DNA of 41,472 nt from Candidatus Flavonifractor merdigallinarum (GTDB taxonomy: Bacteria > Bacillota > Clostridia > Oscillospirales > Oscillospiraceae). Positions within the stretch are counted from its first letter, which is position 1, and each line of letters starts with the position of its first letter. The stretch lies in contig DXDX01000063.1 in the NCBI GenBank assembly GCA_019115265.1, positions 1 to 41,472 of the forward strand. Reading direction: 5' to 3'. Of this stretch, positions 16,367 to 25,499 are shown piece by piece. The translations under genes were made by a program, and so were the position numbers. A model generated the notes under the pieces. The model saw nothing but the letters and a program-made list of their open reading frames with translations, made no database searches and had not been told where the DNA came from.

Positions 16367-18688
16367 TCAGGTACGGATGAGCAGAGTGGCCTGGAAGGTG
16401 AGGCCGTCGTAGGCGCCGAACACCAGGACCTGATTGCCAATCGCCAGATTGCCGATGGACAGCGCACCCCCGGCGGCGGAGCGGAGCTCCGCGGAGCTGA
16501 CATTGACGGTGATGGCGTTGGTGACGCCGCTGCTGTCGGTCGTCTGGAGCAAAATCTCCCGGTTGCTGGTGTTCACATAGAGCACCGTGCCGGTGAGCTG
16601 GTTGGAGGACTGAGCATTCTTGTCCACCTCAATGGACAGCACCTGGTCCCCGTCCACCACCATGGAAATCTGATAGCCCGGCTTGAGGGAGCTGATGGCC
16701 ACGGCCTTGCCATTCTGGGTGACGCTGACCCCCTCCCGCACCAGATAGGTGGCGCTGCCGCCCCCGGTGAGGGCCACCGTAATGCTGGTGCCCTGGGTGT
16801 CCATGGTCACGCTGCTGATGGTGCCGGAGGCGTTGGCGCTCTGGGCCTGAGCCTCAATGGCGCTGACCTTCTGATAGCGCACGGTGAGCTGCACCTGGTC
16901 GCCGTTTTTCAGCCGGTCGATGGTGGTGCGGGTGCCGTTGCGGTAGATGTCCGGCGGGGCGCTCAAATCCAGCTCAAAGCTGGCGGTGGTGCCGTCCTCC
17001 CGGGTGATGGTCAGGAGGGTGGGAATGCCGTAGGTGATGGAGCTGATGGTCCCCCGCTCATAGGTGGAGCCGGGGTAGGCGTGAATCTCGGTGACTTCGC
17101 TGCCGGTGAGCTTCAGCGTGGCATACCACCCCTTCTCCAGGCGGGACATGCCGATGGTCTCATCCTCATAGCGGATGTCGCAGCCGCCGGCGATGGTGTA
17201 GGTGGCGCTGCGGTTGGTGTTGAGGTCGGTGACGGTGATTTTGCTGGGGCTCTGGGAGGTGGTCACCCCCTTGATGGAGGCCTGGATGTACTGCTGGGTG
17301 GTGTCCACATTGACGGCGGTGACCCGCTCGTCCCCGTCGTTGGAGATGCGCAGGGTCACATAGTCCCCCACCTGGCTGGTGGTCAGCTTGCCCGACGCGC
17401 CGTTGACGGTAATGACGGCGTCCGAGGGGATGTCATAGCGGTTTTTGACGCCGTCCATGCCGCTGAGCTGGATGCGGCCCGAGCCCAGCACTCCAATCTC
17501 CACCGAGGAGAGAAGGCCGGTCTCCTGCCGGGTGCCGCCGGTGAGCTCCACCGCAGCCAGATGGCCCAAAGCGTCCACGCTGCACACCGCGCCGGTGTAG
17601 CCCGCGTTTAAGTCCAGCAGCTCCACGCCGCCCACTTTGCTCCCCACCTTCACCTGGGTAAAGCGGTCCATGGGGAAGGTGCGGCTCACGCCGCCGCTGG
17701 TCACAGTAATCTTCTGATCCGACAGGGCGGACACGGTGCCGCTGAAGCGCTCCAGCTCACCTCCCACCCGGACCTCGGAGGCCAGGCCACTGCCGTTGAG
17801 GTTGGCCCGGGCGTACAGCCCCGGCTTGAGGGCGGTGCCGTCGCTGCGCATGTTGCTCTCATAGATGGTGACATTGGAGGAGAGAATGACCGTCTTGCTC
17901 CCGCTGAACACCGTCTCCAGGGTCAGCTGCGTGGCGCCGCTGCTGGTCACATTCACATTGGTGATGACACCGCCCACCCAGTCATAGCTGGTGTAGTTGG
18001 GCAGCTCCACCACAATGCCCTGCTGGGCCATAAAGTCCATGGCCCGGCGGAGCAGCGACGTCATAGAGGCGCGGTTGAGGGGGTCCTTGGGGTTGAAGCG
18101 GTTGAACTCGTCCCCTTTCAGGATGCCGTACAGGCTCAGCAGATAGACATAGGGCTGCATGTTCTGCGAAATGCTGTCCTTGTCGGTGTAGTTCAGGGTG
18201 TAGCTGCTCAGCCCCTCCGCCACCGGGGCCAGCTGCATGGCCCGGGCCAGATAGCGGGTGACCTCCTCCCGGGGGATGGCGTTGAGCAGCCCGCCGCCCC
18301 GGCTGAGGGCGGAGAGCTCCTCCGGGGTGATAATTCCCGTCTCCAGGCAGACCGACAAATCGGTGGCGGCCCAGGAGTACATGTCCGCCCCAATGATGCT
18401 TTTGAGCTCACTGGCCCACTTGGAGACGATGGCGGCCTTGGTGTTGGTGTTGAGGGTGTTCACACGGGCGCAGAAGAGGAGGGCCTCCACCGCGCTCATA
18501 TTGGCGTCGGGCTTGAAGCTGCCGTCGTCGTAGCCCTTCACCAGTCCCAGGGCGGAGAGATATTCCACATCCTTCTGGGCCCAATGGCCGTTCAAATCGG
18601 TAAACGCGGCCGCCGAGACCGGCCCCGTCAGCAAAGTCAGGGCGGTGGTGAGAGCCAGCGCCGTGGCCAGAATTCGCTTCCCTTTCAT
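16367..18688 (-). CDS. Exported SLH-domain surface protein
   Basis: A 773-residue protein with a signal peptide (MKGKRILATALALTTALTLL, then TGPVSA; cleavage near residue 26). Three S-layer homology domains follow: about 28-80 (FTDLNGHWAQKDVEYLSALG, then GYDDGSFKP), a divergent one about 95-150, and about 165-220 (GDEFNRFNPKDPLNRASM). SLH domains bind pyruvylated secondary cell wall polymers. The rest (about 225-773) is beta-rich, Thr/Ser/Gly/Val-rich, with repeated small modules in which phrases like VTVNG, ITSVTM and LKPG recur; no enzyme motif was seen. It is a monocistronic gene with its own promoter and a GGAGG site seven bases before ATG. Confidence 0.88.
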   Translation of the reverse strand: MKGKRILATALALTTALTLLTGPVSAAAFTDLNGHWAQKDVEYLSALGLVKGYDDGSFKPDANMSAVEALLFCARVNTLNTNTKAAIVSKWASELKSIIGADMYSWAATDLSVCLETGIITPEELSALSRGGGLLNAIPREEVTRYLARAMQLAPVAEGLSSYTLNYTDKDSISQNMQPYVYLLSLYGILKGDEFNRFNPKDPLNRASMTSLLRRAMDFMAQQGIVVELPNYTSYDWVGGVITNVNVTSSGATQLTLETVFSGSKTVILSSNVTIYESNMRSDGTALKPGLYARANLNGSGLASEVRVGGELERFSGTVSALSDQKITVTSGGVSRTFPMDRFTQVKVGSKVGGVELLDLNAGYTGAVCSVDALGHLAAVELTGGTRQETGLLSSVEIGVLGSGRIQLSGMDGVKNRYDIPSDAVITVNGASGKLTTSQVGDYVTLRISNDGDERVTAVNVDTTQQYIQASIKGVTTSQSPSKITVTDLNTNRSATYTIAGGCDIRYEDETIGMSRLEKGWYATLKLTGSEVTEIHAYPGSTYERGTISSITYGIPTLLTITREDGTTASFELDLSAPPDIYRNGTRTTIDRLKNGDQVQLTVRYQKVSAIEAQAQSANASGTISSVTMDTQGTSITVALTGGGSATYLVREGVSVTQNGKAVAISSLKPGYQISMVVDGDQVLSIEVDKNAQSSNQLTGTVLYVNTSNREILLQTTDSSGVTNAITVNVSSAELRSAAGGALSIGNLAIGNQVLVFGAYDGLTFQATLLIRT

Positions 18689-18743
18689 AGGTACACCTCC
18701 GGTTCCGTTGCCTCCCGCATCGGGCGGGGGTCATCTGATTCCA

Positions 18744-18772
18744 AGTATAGCGGCTTTTGGGGAAAAAAGCAA
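18744..18772 (-). promoter_or_regulatory. Promoter of the SLH protein gene
   Basis: TTGCTT (18767-18772) and TATACT (18744-18749) with 17-base spacing, about 55 bases before the SLH gene start. It lies in the 111-base gap after ribF, where no strong terminator for the ribF transcript was seen. Confidence 0.65.
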
Positions 18773-18799
18773 CCGATTCCCGGCGTTTGGGGCGCGGCT

Positions 18800-19720
18800 C
18801 TAGGCCTGGGGACGGCCCTCAAAGTAGTCGCGGGTCTGCTGGGCGTTGCGCATGACCTCCTCCCGCAGAGCCTCCAGGGAGGGGAACTTCTCCTCCCCCC
18901 GCAGGCGGCGGTAAAACTCCATGCGGATGCTCTGGCCGTACAGGTCCCCGTGGAAGTCCAGAATGAAGCCCTCGGCGTTGACCCGGTTGCCGTCGTCCAC
19001 GGTGGGGCGGGTGCCCACGTTGGTCACCGCCATGTGGCTCTCCCCGCTCTCAAAGCACACCTTACAGGCGTACACCCCATAGGCGGGGACCAGCACCCCG
19101 GCTGGGAACTGGAGATTGACGGTGGGGAAGCCCAGGGTGGTGCCCAAATGCTTGCCCCGGGCCACGGTGTTGGTGAGGGTGTGGGGGTGGCCCAAAAACT
19201 GCATGGCCCGCTCCATCTCCCCCTGCGCCACCAGAGTACGGATGTAGGTGGAGGAGACGGTGCGCCCGTCCACCTCCACTTTGGGCACGATGTCGCACCC
19301 GATGCCCAGCTCCTGGCACACCTCCCGCAGGCGCTGGGGATTGCCCTCCCCCTGGTAGCCGAAGTGGAAGTCGTGCCCGGCCACCAGATGGACCGCACCG
19401 TGCTCCTGGACCAGGTAGTCGGTGATAAACTCCCGCCAGGGCATGCGCATCATCCGCTCATCAAAGTGGACCACAATCACATCCCGGATACCATAGCACC
19501 GCCGCATCAAATCCGCCCGGTCAGTGGGGGAGCTGAGCAGGGGCATGGGGCTGCCCAAAATACACCGCTCCGGGTGGGTGTCAAAGGTAACGGCCGCGGG
19601 GACGGCGTTAATCTCCCGCGCCCGCTCCGTCACACGGCGGAGCAGCGCTCCATGGCCCAGATGCACCCCGTCAAAAAAGCCCAGGGCAATCACTCGTTTT
19701 GTCTCTTGCTGCTGATTCAC
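18800..19720 (-). CDS. ribF: Bifunctional riboflavin kinase / FAD synthetase
   Basis: RibF converts riboflavin to FMN and FMN to FAD. The 306-residue protein has the N-terminal nucleotidyltransferase domain with GFFDGVHLGH (residues 14-23, HxGH motif) and a C-terminal flavokinase domain with GKHLGTTLGFPTVNLQFP near residues 185-202 and a later VTNVGTRPT. The start is GTG at 19720, after a GAGGTG site at the end of truB; the one-base spacing TAA-T-GTG shows tight coupling. The in-frame extension upstream was rejected since it overlaps truB. It is the last gene of the nusA-infB operon; truB-ribF is the usual Firmicute order. Confidence 0.95.
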   Translation of the reverse strand: MNQQQETKRVIALGFFDGVHLGHGALLRRVTERAREINAVPAAVTFDTHPERCILGSPMPLLSSPTDRADLMRRCYGIRDVIVVHFDERMMRMPWREFITDYLVQEHGAVHLVAGHDFHFGYQGEGNPQRLREVCQELGIGCDIVPKVEVDGRTVSSTYIRTLVAQGEMERAMQFLGHPHTLTNTVARGKHLGTTLGFPTVNLQFPAGVLVPAYGVYACKVCFESGESHMAVTNVGTRPTVDDGNRVNAEGFILDFHGDLYGQSIRMEFYRRLRGEEKFPSLEALREEVMRNAQQTRDYFEGRPQA

Positions 19721-19721
19721 A

Positions 19722-20597
19722 TTACACCTCAAAAAAGCTCTTGATGGTGGACAGCTGCCCCTTGTGCAGCTGTCCCAGAAGGAGGAAATCCCCACCGGGT
19801 CCATAAACCCGATAGGTCCCCTCCGCCCCCTGCTGGGGGAAGGCGGCCCCGTTGCGGGCGGCCTTTTCCCGCCGCGCATCCACCGTCAGGGCGGGATAGG
19901 CGGAAAAAAGGCTGTCCACCGGCAGGAGAAAGCGCTCCGCCGTCCCCTCCTCCGCCGCCTGGGCCAGCGTGTCCAGGGAAATGGCGTCCCGCTCCGTATA
20001 GCCGCAGGCCGCTGTCCGCCGCAGGGAGTACATGGTCCCGCCGCACCCCAACGCCTGCCCGATGTCGTGGCAGAGGGTGCGGACGTAAGTCCCCTTGGAG
20101 CAGCGCACCCGCAGCACAAAGTCCCGTGGGCTCTCCTGCTCCACCAGTTCCAGGCGGTGGATGGTGACCGGCCGGGGCTTGCGCTCCACCTCCACCCCCT
20201 TCCGGGCCAGCTCATAGAGCTTCTGGCCCTTCACCTTGAGGGCGGAGTACATGGGGGGCACCTGGAGCAGCTCCCCCCGGAAACGCTCCAGCACCTGATC
20301 CACCGCCTGGTGCATGTCGAAGAGCGGCCGCTCCTCCAGCACGGTGCCGGTAATGTCCTGGGTGTCAGTGACCACCCCCAGGCGGAGGCCGGCCACATAC
20401 TCCTTCTCCCCCTCCATGGCAAACTCCACCGCCCGGGTGGCCCGCCCTACAAAGACGGGGAGCACTCCGGTGGCCATGGGGTCCAGCGTCCCGGCGTGGC
20501 CCACCCGCCTCTCATGGAGGAGGCGGCGCACCTTCCCCACCACGTCGTGGCTGGTCCAGTCCGCCGGTTTATCAATGACCAGGATTCCGTTAGGCAT
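19722..20597 (-). CDS. truB: tRNA pseudouridine-55 synthase
   Basis: TruB forms pseudouridine 55 in the T loop of nearly all tRNAs. The 291-residue protein begins MPNGILVIDKPADWTSHDVV and has the catalytic aspartate in GHAGTLDPMATGVLP (D39); YSALKVKGQKLYELARKG near the middle is also typical, with a C-terminal PUA-like region. ATG 20597 overlaps the nrnA stop by eight bases. A TTG at 20615 is in frame but has no better ribosome binding site. Confidence 0.95.
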   Translation of the reverse strand: MPNGILVIDKPADWTSHDVVGKVRRLLHERRVGHAGTLDPMATGVLPVFVGRATRAVEFAMEGEKEYVAGLRLGVVTDTQDITGTVLEERPLFDMHQAVDQVLERFRGELLQVPPMYSALKVKGQKLYELARKGVEVERKPRPVTIHRLELVEQESPRDFVLRVRCSKGTYVRTLCHDIGQALGCGGTMYSLRRTAACGYTERDAISLDTLAQAAEEGTAERFLLPVDSLFSAYPALTVDARREKAARNGAAFPQQGAEGTYRVYGPGGDFLLLGQLHKGQLSTIKSFFEV

Positions 20598-21549
20598 GGC
20601 CGCGCACCTGCCCAATGGCGTCCAGAATGGCCTTTTCGGCCTCCTCCAACGTACCGTCTACGGTACAGCCTGCGGCCGCGGCGTGGCCGCCGCCCCCCAG
20701 AAGGGCACACGCCGCGTTGGCGTTCAGCCCGCCGCTGGTGCGCACCGAGAGCTTACACCGGCCCTCTTCCAGCTCCCGGATGGTGACGGAGGTCTCCACC
20801 CCCTCAATCTGTCCCAAAAAGGCGGCGATGTCCTCCAAATCCTCCTCAGTGGCCCCCGCCTCCTGCAACAGGTTCCGGGACACAATTGCCACAGCCAGAG
20901 TGCCGTTTTCATAGCGGTGCATCCGCTCCACAATCAGGCGCTCTACCTGGAGGCGGGCCCAGCTCTTGGTGCGGAAGTGGCGCTTGTTGAGGGGGAACAC
21001 ATCCAGTCCGGTGTCCATCAGCTCCGCCACAATGCGGTGGGTCCCGGCGGTGGTGTTGCTGTACTGGAAGCAGCCGGTATCGGTGGAGATGGCCACATAG
21101 AGGGGGACGGCCATCTCCGCCGTCACCGCTCCCAGCTCCTTCAAAATATCGTAGATCAGCTCCCCGCAGGCCGCCCGCCCGGCGTCCACACAGGTTTTCC
21201 GGGCGAAAAACTCCTGGGAGGGGTGGTGGTCAATGGCTAAATCAATACCCCGCGCCAGACACTTCTCCCCCTGGGCGGTAAAGAGGCCCCGGGCGGCAAT
21301 GTCCACGCTGACCACCGTCTCCGGCTCATAGTCCGCCGGGGCCAGCAGCCCCTCCAGATAGGGGGTGAAGAGGTGGGTCTCCCCGGTGCCGGGGCAGATA
21401 TGGGCGGTCTTACCCAGGGCGCGCAGCCCCCGGCACAGGGCGGCGGCACAGCCGATGGTGTCCCCGTCGGGCCGCTTGTGGGTGAGGATGAGATAGTGGT
21501 CCTGGGCCCGGAGAAACTCCGCGGCCTCCTGATAGGTGATGCTGTTCAC
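20590..21549 (-). CDS. nrnA: DHH family bifunctional oligoribonuclease / pAp phosphatase
   Basis: NrnA degrades very short RNA oligonucleotides and 3',5'-phosphoadenosine phosphate. The 319-residue protein has the DHH-domain metal motifs: LTHKRPDGDTIGCA near residues 22-35 (H-x-D-x-D type), a VSVDIAARG strand, the IDHHPSQEF motif near 105-113, and a C-terminal DHHA1 domain with LLGGGGHAAAAG. It starts with GTG inside a GTGA overlap with rbfA. The position between rbfA and truB is typical for Firmicutes. Confidence 0.93.
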   Translation of the reverse strand: MNSITYQEAAEFLRAQDHYLILTHKRPDGDTIGCAAALCRGLRALGKTAHICPGTGETHLFTPYLEGLLAPADYEPETVVSVDIAARGLFTAQGEKCLARGIDLAIDHHPSQEFFARKTCVDAGRAACGELIYDILKELGAVTAEMAVPLYVAISTDTGCFQYSNTTAGTHRIVAELMDTGLDVFPLNKRHFRTKSWARLQVERLIVERMHRYENGTLAVAIVSRNLLQEAGATEEDLEDIAAFLGQIEGVETSVTIRELEEGRCKLSVRTSGGLNANAACALLGGGGHAAAAGCTVDGTLEEAEKAILDAIGQVRGHA

Positions 21550-21938
21550 TCCTCATCCTCCTCCAGATTGATGTGGGCGTTGGCCGGATTGGCGGGCTTG
21601 ACCACCTCCGGGTCCCGCAGCATACTCAGAATGTGGGCGCCCTGGCCGATGGAGTCGTCCTCCACAAAGAGGAGCTCCGGGGTGTAGCGCAGGTTCAGCG
21701 CGGCCCCCAACTCCCGGCGCAGGTAGCCCGCGGCGGACTTGAGGCCCTTCACCACTTCCTTCACGTCGCTCTTGTCCAGTACGCTGACAAAAATCTTGGC
21801 GTACCGCAGGTCCGACGTGGTCTCCACCGCCGTGATGGACACCAGACCGTGCACCCGTGGGTCCTTCACCGTGCGGATGAGGGAAGCGAGCTCCCGCTGA
21901 ATCTCCTCGTTAATGCGTCCAATGCGATTGCTTGCCAT
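21546..21938 (-). CDS. rbfA: Ribosome-binding factor A
   Basis: RbfA is a KH-fold protein that helps mature the 5' end of 16S rRNA in 30S particles, notably in the cold. The 130-residue sequence starts MASNRIGRINEEIQRELASL and contains ITAVETTSDLRYAKIFVSVL and FVEDDSIGQGAHILSML, matching the family. AGGAGA lies six bases before ATG. Unlike the rest of the operon it is separated from the gene before it (infB) by 222 bases with several hairpins, so it may be partly independently controlled. Confidence 0.95.
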   Translation of the reverse strand: MASNRIGRINEEIQRELASLIRTVKDPRVHGLVSITAVETTSDLRYAKIFVSVLDKSDVKEVVKGLKSAAGYLRRELGAALNLRYTPELLFVEDDSIGQGAHILSMLRDPEVVKPANPANAHINLEEDEE

Positions 21939-22160
21939 ACTTGTTCTCCTATCATGCAGTACAGACCCGCCCCCTCCTCAAATGACTTGGGGACGGAACG
22001 GGTCTGTTTCAATTGTGTGAAAACGGGTATCAGGGAATACCAGGATAAAGCAATTAAACCTCGATCTGCTCCACCGCAGCGTTTCGAAAATTTGCCGGCG
22101 GCAAATTTTTAGCGTAGGCCGGCACAGCTATGCTGGGCCGGTGGCACTAAAGTAGAGCGA
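21939..22160 (-). promoter_or_regulatory. Structured infB-rbfA intergenic region
   Basis: Four features are visible. A hairpin CCGGC-CAGC/GCTG-GCCGG (22119-22141) lies just after infB. A 10-bp perfect stem AAAATTTGCC/GGCAAATTTT (22087-22109) is terminator-like on both strands. A diverged copy of the infB end lies at 22046-22074. A 9-bp stem ACAGACCCG/CGGGTCTGT (21961-21969 with 21999-22007) encloses a C/G-rich interior just before the rbfA ribosome binding site. No clear promoter was found, so expression of rbfA to ribF may depend on read-through. Confidence 0.6.
22046..22074 (-). repeat. Diverged direct repeat of the infB 3' end
   Basis: This 29-nt segment matches 22153-22181 (the last six codons of infB, the stop and eight bases beyond) at 22 of 29 positions; all seven differences are transitions. 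Read in the same way it would encode VEQIEV and a TAA stop, against MEQIEI and TGA in infB. The copies are 107 bases apart and flank the two hairpins at 22087-22141. Confidence 0.6.
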
Positions 22161-24575
22161 TCAGATCTCGATCTGTTCCATCAAAAACGCCTCAATCACA
22201 TCGCCCTGCTTAATATCCTGGAACTTCTCAAACGTAATGCCACACTCGTAACCAGCGGCCACTTCCTTCACGCTGTCCTTGAAGCGCTGGAGGGAGGCAA
22301 TGGATCCGTCGTAGATGACCACATTGTCCCGCAGCAGGCGCATCTGGGCACCCCGCTGCATCTTGCCGTTGGTGACATAGCAGCCGGCCACCATGCCCAC
22401 ATTGGTAATGCGGAACACCTCGCGGACCTCGGCCTGGCCCAGTTCCACTTCCTTGAACTTGGGGGCCAGCATGCCCTTCATGGCGGTCTCAATCTCGTTG
22501 ATGCAGTCGTAGATGACCCGGTACATCCGCATATCCACCTTGTTGCGGGCGGCGGACTCCTTGGCGTTGTTGTCGGGGCGGACATTGAAGCCCACAATGA
22601 TGGCGTTGGAGGTGGTGGCCAGCATGACGTCGCTCTCGTTGATGGCGCCCACCGCGCAGTGGATGACCCGCACCCGGACCTCCTCGTTGGAGAGCTTCTC
22701 CAGAGAGGCCTTGACCGCCTCGGCGGAGCCCATCACGTCGGCCTTGACGATGATGTCCAGCTCCTTCATCTCGCCCTGCTTGATCTGGCTGAACAGATCC
22801 TCCAGAGACACCTTCTGCCCCACCGGACCGGCGGCGGCCATCTTCTGCTCGTGCTTGCGCTGCTCCACGAGCTCGCGGGCCATGCGCTCGTCGGCCACGG
22901 CGTGGAAGTCGTCGCCCGCACCGGGTACCTCGCTCATACCGATGATCTCCACAGGCACAGAGGGACCGGCCTCGGTGAGCTTCTGGCCCCGGGCGTTGGT
23001 CATGGCGCGGACACGGCCCACCGCGGTCCCGGCGATGATGACATCGCCCTGATGGAGGGTGCCATTCTGCACCAGCAGAGTGGCCACCGGGCCGCGGCCC
23101 TTGTCCAGGCGTGCCTCAATGACCGCGCCGTGGGCGGAGCGGTTGGGGTTGGCTTTGAGCTCCTGCATCTCGGCCGTCAGGTTGACCATCTCCAGGAGGT
23201 TGTCAATGCCCTCGCCGGTCTTGGCGGAGATGGGGCAAATGATGGTGTCGCCGCCCCACTCCTCGGGCACCAGCTCATACTTGGTGAGCTGCTCCTTGAT
23301 GCGCTCCGGGTCGGCCTCCGGCTTATCCATCTTGTTGATGGCCACAATAATGGGAATCTTGGCGGCCTTGGCGTGGTTGATGGACTCCACCGTCTGGGGC
23401 ATGATGCCGTCGTCGGCGGCCACCACCAGAATGGCGATGTCGGTAATCATGGCGCCGCGGGCGCGCATGGCGGTAAATGCCTCATGGCCGGGGGTGTCCA
23501 GGAAGGTAATCAGCTTGCCGCCCACATCCACCTGATAGGCGCCGATGTGCTGGGTGATGCCGCCGGCCTCGCCCGCCGCCACATGGGCGTTGCGGATATA
23601 GTCCAGCAGGGAGGTCTTGCCGTGGTCGACGTGGCCCATGACCACCACCACGGGGGCGCGGGGGAGGAGGTCCTCCTCTTTGTCCTCGGCGGTGTCAATG
23701 AGGCGCTCCTCGATGGTGACGATGACTTCCTTCTCCACCTTGCAGCCCATCTCTTCTGCGATGATGGCGGCGGTGTCAAAGTCGATGATGTCGCTGAGGG
23801 AGGCCATGACGCCGTTCTTCATCAGGGTCTTGACCACCTCAGCGCCGGTCTTTTTCATGCGGGAGGCCAGCTCGCCCACCCCGATCTCATCGGGAATCTT
23901 CACGGTCAGCGGGGTCTTTTTGGCGATCTCCTGCTGGAGGCGGCGCATCTTCTCCTGCTCCTCCTGGCGGCGCTTGTTGCCGCCCTGGAAGCCGCCCTTG
24001 CGCTGGTTGCGGCCCTGGAACTTCTGCTTGCCCGCCTGCATCTGCTTGGTCTTACCGGCGGCCAAATCCTCCAGGCGCTCATCGTACTTCTCCAGGTTCA
24101 CATTGCCGGCCTTGCGGGTGTCCACAATCTTCTTCTCGGGCACACGGCTGGCGGGCTTATTGGCGTTCTGGGCGCCGTTCTGGCCGTTGGCGGCCTTCTG
24201 ACCCTGGGCGGGCTGAGCGGCGGTCTTGGACTGGGCGCTATTATTGTGATTGCGGCCCTGGTTCTGTCCCTTGCCGCCGTTGTTGGCGGGGGCGGCGCTC
24301 TTCTGGCCGGACGCGCTCTGGCCCTGGGGGGCGGCAGGCTTGGCCTGAGCCGCCGGCTTGGGCTCGTGGTACACATCGGCAAAGATGCTCTCAATGCTCT
24401 CCACCTGGTTGTGCTGGGTGAGGTACTCAAAAATCACCGACAGCTCCCCGTCGGTGAGCACCTGCATATGGTTCTTGGGCGTACTGGCGTACTGGGTGAG
24501 GATATCCGCGATCTCCTTGGAATTGCGGCCAAAGTCCTTGGCCACCTCATGCACTCGATACTTATTATTCAGCAA
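22161..24575 (-). CDS. infB: Translation initiation factor IF-2
   Basis: IF-2 is the GTPase that brings fMet-tRNA to the 30S subunit and promotes subunit joining. The 804-residue protein starts [20 protein letters not shown] after the first two residues, has a long low-complexity Ala/Gln/Asn/Lys linker (about 75-215), and a G domain from about residue 312: [10 protein letters not shown], the DTPGHEAF switch and [11 protein letters not shown]-Tu-like and C-terminal domains follow. I chose TTG 24575 because GGAGG lies at ideal distance and the protein then begins at the conserved KYRVHE. An ATG at 24698 is in frame but has no ribosome binding site, and the extension would read through a strong stem-loop. 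Confidence 0.95.
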   Translation of the reverse strand: MLNNKYRVHEVAKDFGRNSKEIADILTQYASTPKNHMQVLTDGELSVIFEYLTQHNQVESIESIFADVYHEPKPAAQAKPAAPQGQSASGQKSAAPANNGGKGQNQGRNHNNSAQSKTAAQPAQGQKAANGQNGAQNANKPASRVPEKKIVDTRKAGNVNLEKYDERLEDLAAGKTKQMQAGKQKFQGRNQRKGGFQGGNKRRQEEQEKMRRLQQEIAKKTPLTVKIPDEIGVGELASRMKKTGAEVVKTLMKNGVMASLSDIIDFDTAAIIAEEMGCKVEKEVIVTIEERLIDTAEDKEEDLLPRAPVVVVMGHVDHGKTSLLDYIRNAHVAAGEAGGITQHIGAYQVDVGGKLITFLDTPGHEAFTAMRARGAMITDIAILVVAADDGIMPQTVESINHAKAAKIPIIVAINKMDKPEADPERIKEQLTKYELVPEEWGGDTIICPISAKTGEGIDNLLEMVNLTAEMQELKANPNRSAHGAVIEARLDKGRGPVATLLVQNGTLHQGDVIIAGTAVGRVRAMTNARGQKLTEAGPSVPVEIIGMSEVPGAGDDFHAVADERMARELVEQRKHEQKMAAAGPVGQKVSLEDLFSQIKQGEMKELDIIVKADVMGSAEAVKASLEKLSNEEVRVRVIHCAVGAINESDVMLATTSNAIIVGFNVRPDNNAKESAARNKVDMRMYRVIYDCINEIETAMKGMLAPKFKEVELGQAEVREVFRITNVGMVAGCYVTNGKMQRGAQMRLLRDNVVIYDGSIASLQRFKDSVKEVAAGYECGITFEKFQDIKQGDVIEAFLMEQIEI

Positions 24576-24595
24576 ATAAAGCCACCTCCACGTCG

Positions 24596-24656
24596 GGACT
24601 TGTACCAACGAGAAAACGCAACGCCGCGCCTTGCGCTTTCTGATTGGAACAAGTCC
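24596..24656 (-). promoter_or_regulatory. Long stem-loop directly upstream of infB
   Basis: The 61-nt segment folds on the transcribed strand as GGACUUGU/ACAAGUCC (8 bp), a U-U mismatch, CCAA/UUGG, a U-G pair and a C-C mismatch, AGAAA/UUUCU, a G-U pair, CGCAA/UUGCG, and a 9-nt loop: about 24 pairs. It ends six bases before the infB ribosome binding site. On the transcribed strand two of the otherwise unpaired positions become U-G or G-U wobbles, which they cannot on the other strand, so the RNA is the likely functional form. A translational control element for IF-2 is inferred. Confidence 0.65.
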
Positions 24657-24690
24657 GTTTCTCTCTGTGCCTCTTGTGTTTCTCGACAGC

Positions 24691-25191
24691 TTATCCATCC
24701 CGGCGCTGTCCCGGCCGGCCCGGACGCGTTTTCCGCCCGGAAGGTCCCTCCTTGGGCGGGGACGCCCAGGGCTTGCGCTGTGCGGCGGCGCGGGCCTTGG
24801 CCTGCGTCCGCTTTTTCTTCTGGCGCTGAAGGGTGCGCCGGGCCCGCTCCCGCAGGTGCTGGGCTACCTCGCCGTACTGGGCTTCGTCCATCCGGGCCAG
24901 CCCCCCGGCCACCGCGCCGGCCAGACCCGCATCGGTGAGGGCCAGGATGGCGCACGTCCCCCGGCCCAGAGCGCCCCCCAGCTCCTCTTTGGAGAAGGGG
25001 ACGGTGAGGCAGGGGACGCGGATACCTTCCGCGCTGTGTGCCCCCCGCTCCCGGGTATTCTCGGAGGCATCGACGGCCACCAGCAGGAGGCGGGCGGTGC
25101 GGCGCTCCACAGCCTCCGCCACTGCGTCCTCTCCCACCGCCAGATTGCCCCCCTTCCGGGCCAGACCCAGCAGGTGCAGCACGCTATTCAT
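24691..25191 (-). CDS. rplGB: L7Ae-family RNA-binding protein YlxQ with basic tail
   Basis: This is the YlxQ (L7Ae-like) protein encoded between ylxR and infB in Firmicutes; family members bind kink-turn RNA, and the exact role is not settled. The N-terminal about 100 residues carry the fold ([20 protein letters not shown], then [12 protein letters not shown] and [13 protein letters not shown]). At 166 residues it is much longer than the usual about 100: the tail from about residue 114 is strongly basic ([20 protein letters not shown] at its start), which may bind RNA. It overlaps ylxR by eight bases. Confidence 0.88.
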   Translation of the reverse strand: MNSVLHLLGLARKGGNLAVGEDAVAEAVERRTARLLLVAVDASENTRERGAHSAEGIRVPCLTVPFSKEELGGALGRGTCAILALTDAGLAGAVAGGLARMDEAQYGEVAQHLRERARRTLQRQKKKRTQAKARAAAQRKPWASPPKEGPSGRKTRPGRPGQRRDG

Positions 25192-25456
25192 GCTCCCCCT
25201 CCTCCATCTGGGCGGTGAGGGAGTCGTATACCTCGTCGGGGATGGGGGCGGAGAAGGCCCGCTCCAGCGCCCGGGCCTTCCGGGCCCGCTTCAGGCACTC
25301 CGTCTGGGGGCACACATAGGCCCCACGCCCCGGTTTCTTCCCCTTGAAATCCAGGGAAATCTCCCCCTCAGGGCTCCGAACCACCCGGATGAGCTCCTTT
25401 TTGGGCTTCATCTCCCGGCAGCCCAGACACTGCCGCATGGGGATTTTCTTGGGCAT
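25184..25456 (-). CDS. ylxR: YlxR family RNA-binding protein
   Basis: A 90-residue member of the YlxR (DUF448) family, reported as a nucleoid-associated or RNA-binding regulator in some Firmicutes. The family hallmark is MRQCLGCREMKPKKELIRVV near the N-terminus, with GRGAYVCPQTECLKRARK near residues 42-60. The C-terminus is acidic (MEEGEHE). It is encoded 43 bases after nusA and overlaps ylxQ by eight bases, the standard nusA-ylxR-ylxQ-infB order. Confidence 0.93.
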   Translation of the reverse strand: MPKKIPMRQCLGCREMKPKKELIRVVRSPEGEISLDFKGKKPGRGAYVCPQTECLKRARKARALERAFSAPIPDEVYDSLTAQMEEGEHE

Positions 25457-25499
25457 TGCACACGCCTCCTCTCAGGTACGGCTTGTTTCCGGCCGCAGC

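Noticed and set aside
22659..24938. A 759-codon open frame on the plus strand opposite infB
   Set aside because: Its product is a Leu/Gly/His/Ala-rich mirror of the infB codons, has no ribosome binding site or family signature, and overlaps a certain gene. The same applies to other long antisense frames such as 16295-17611 and 33034-34722.
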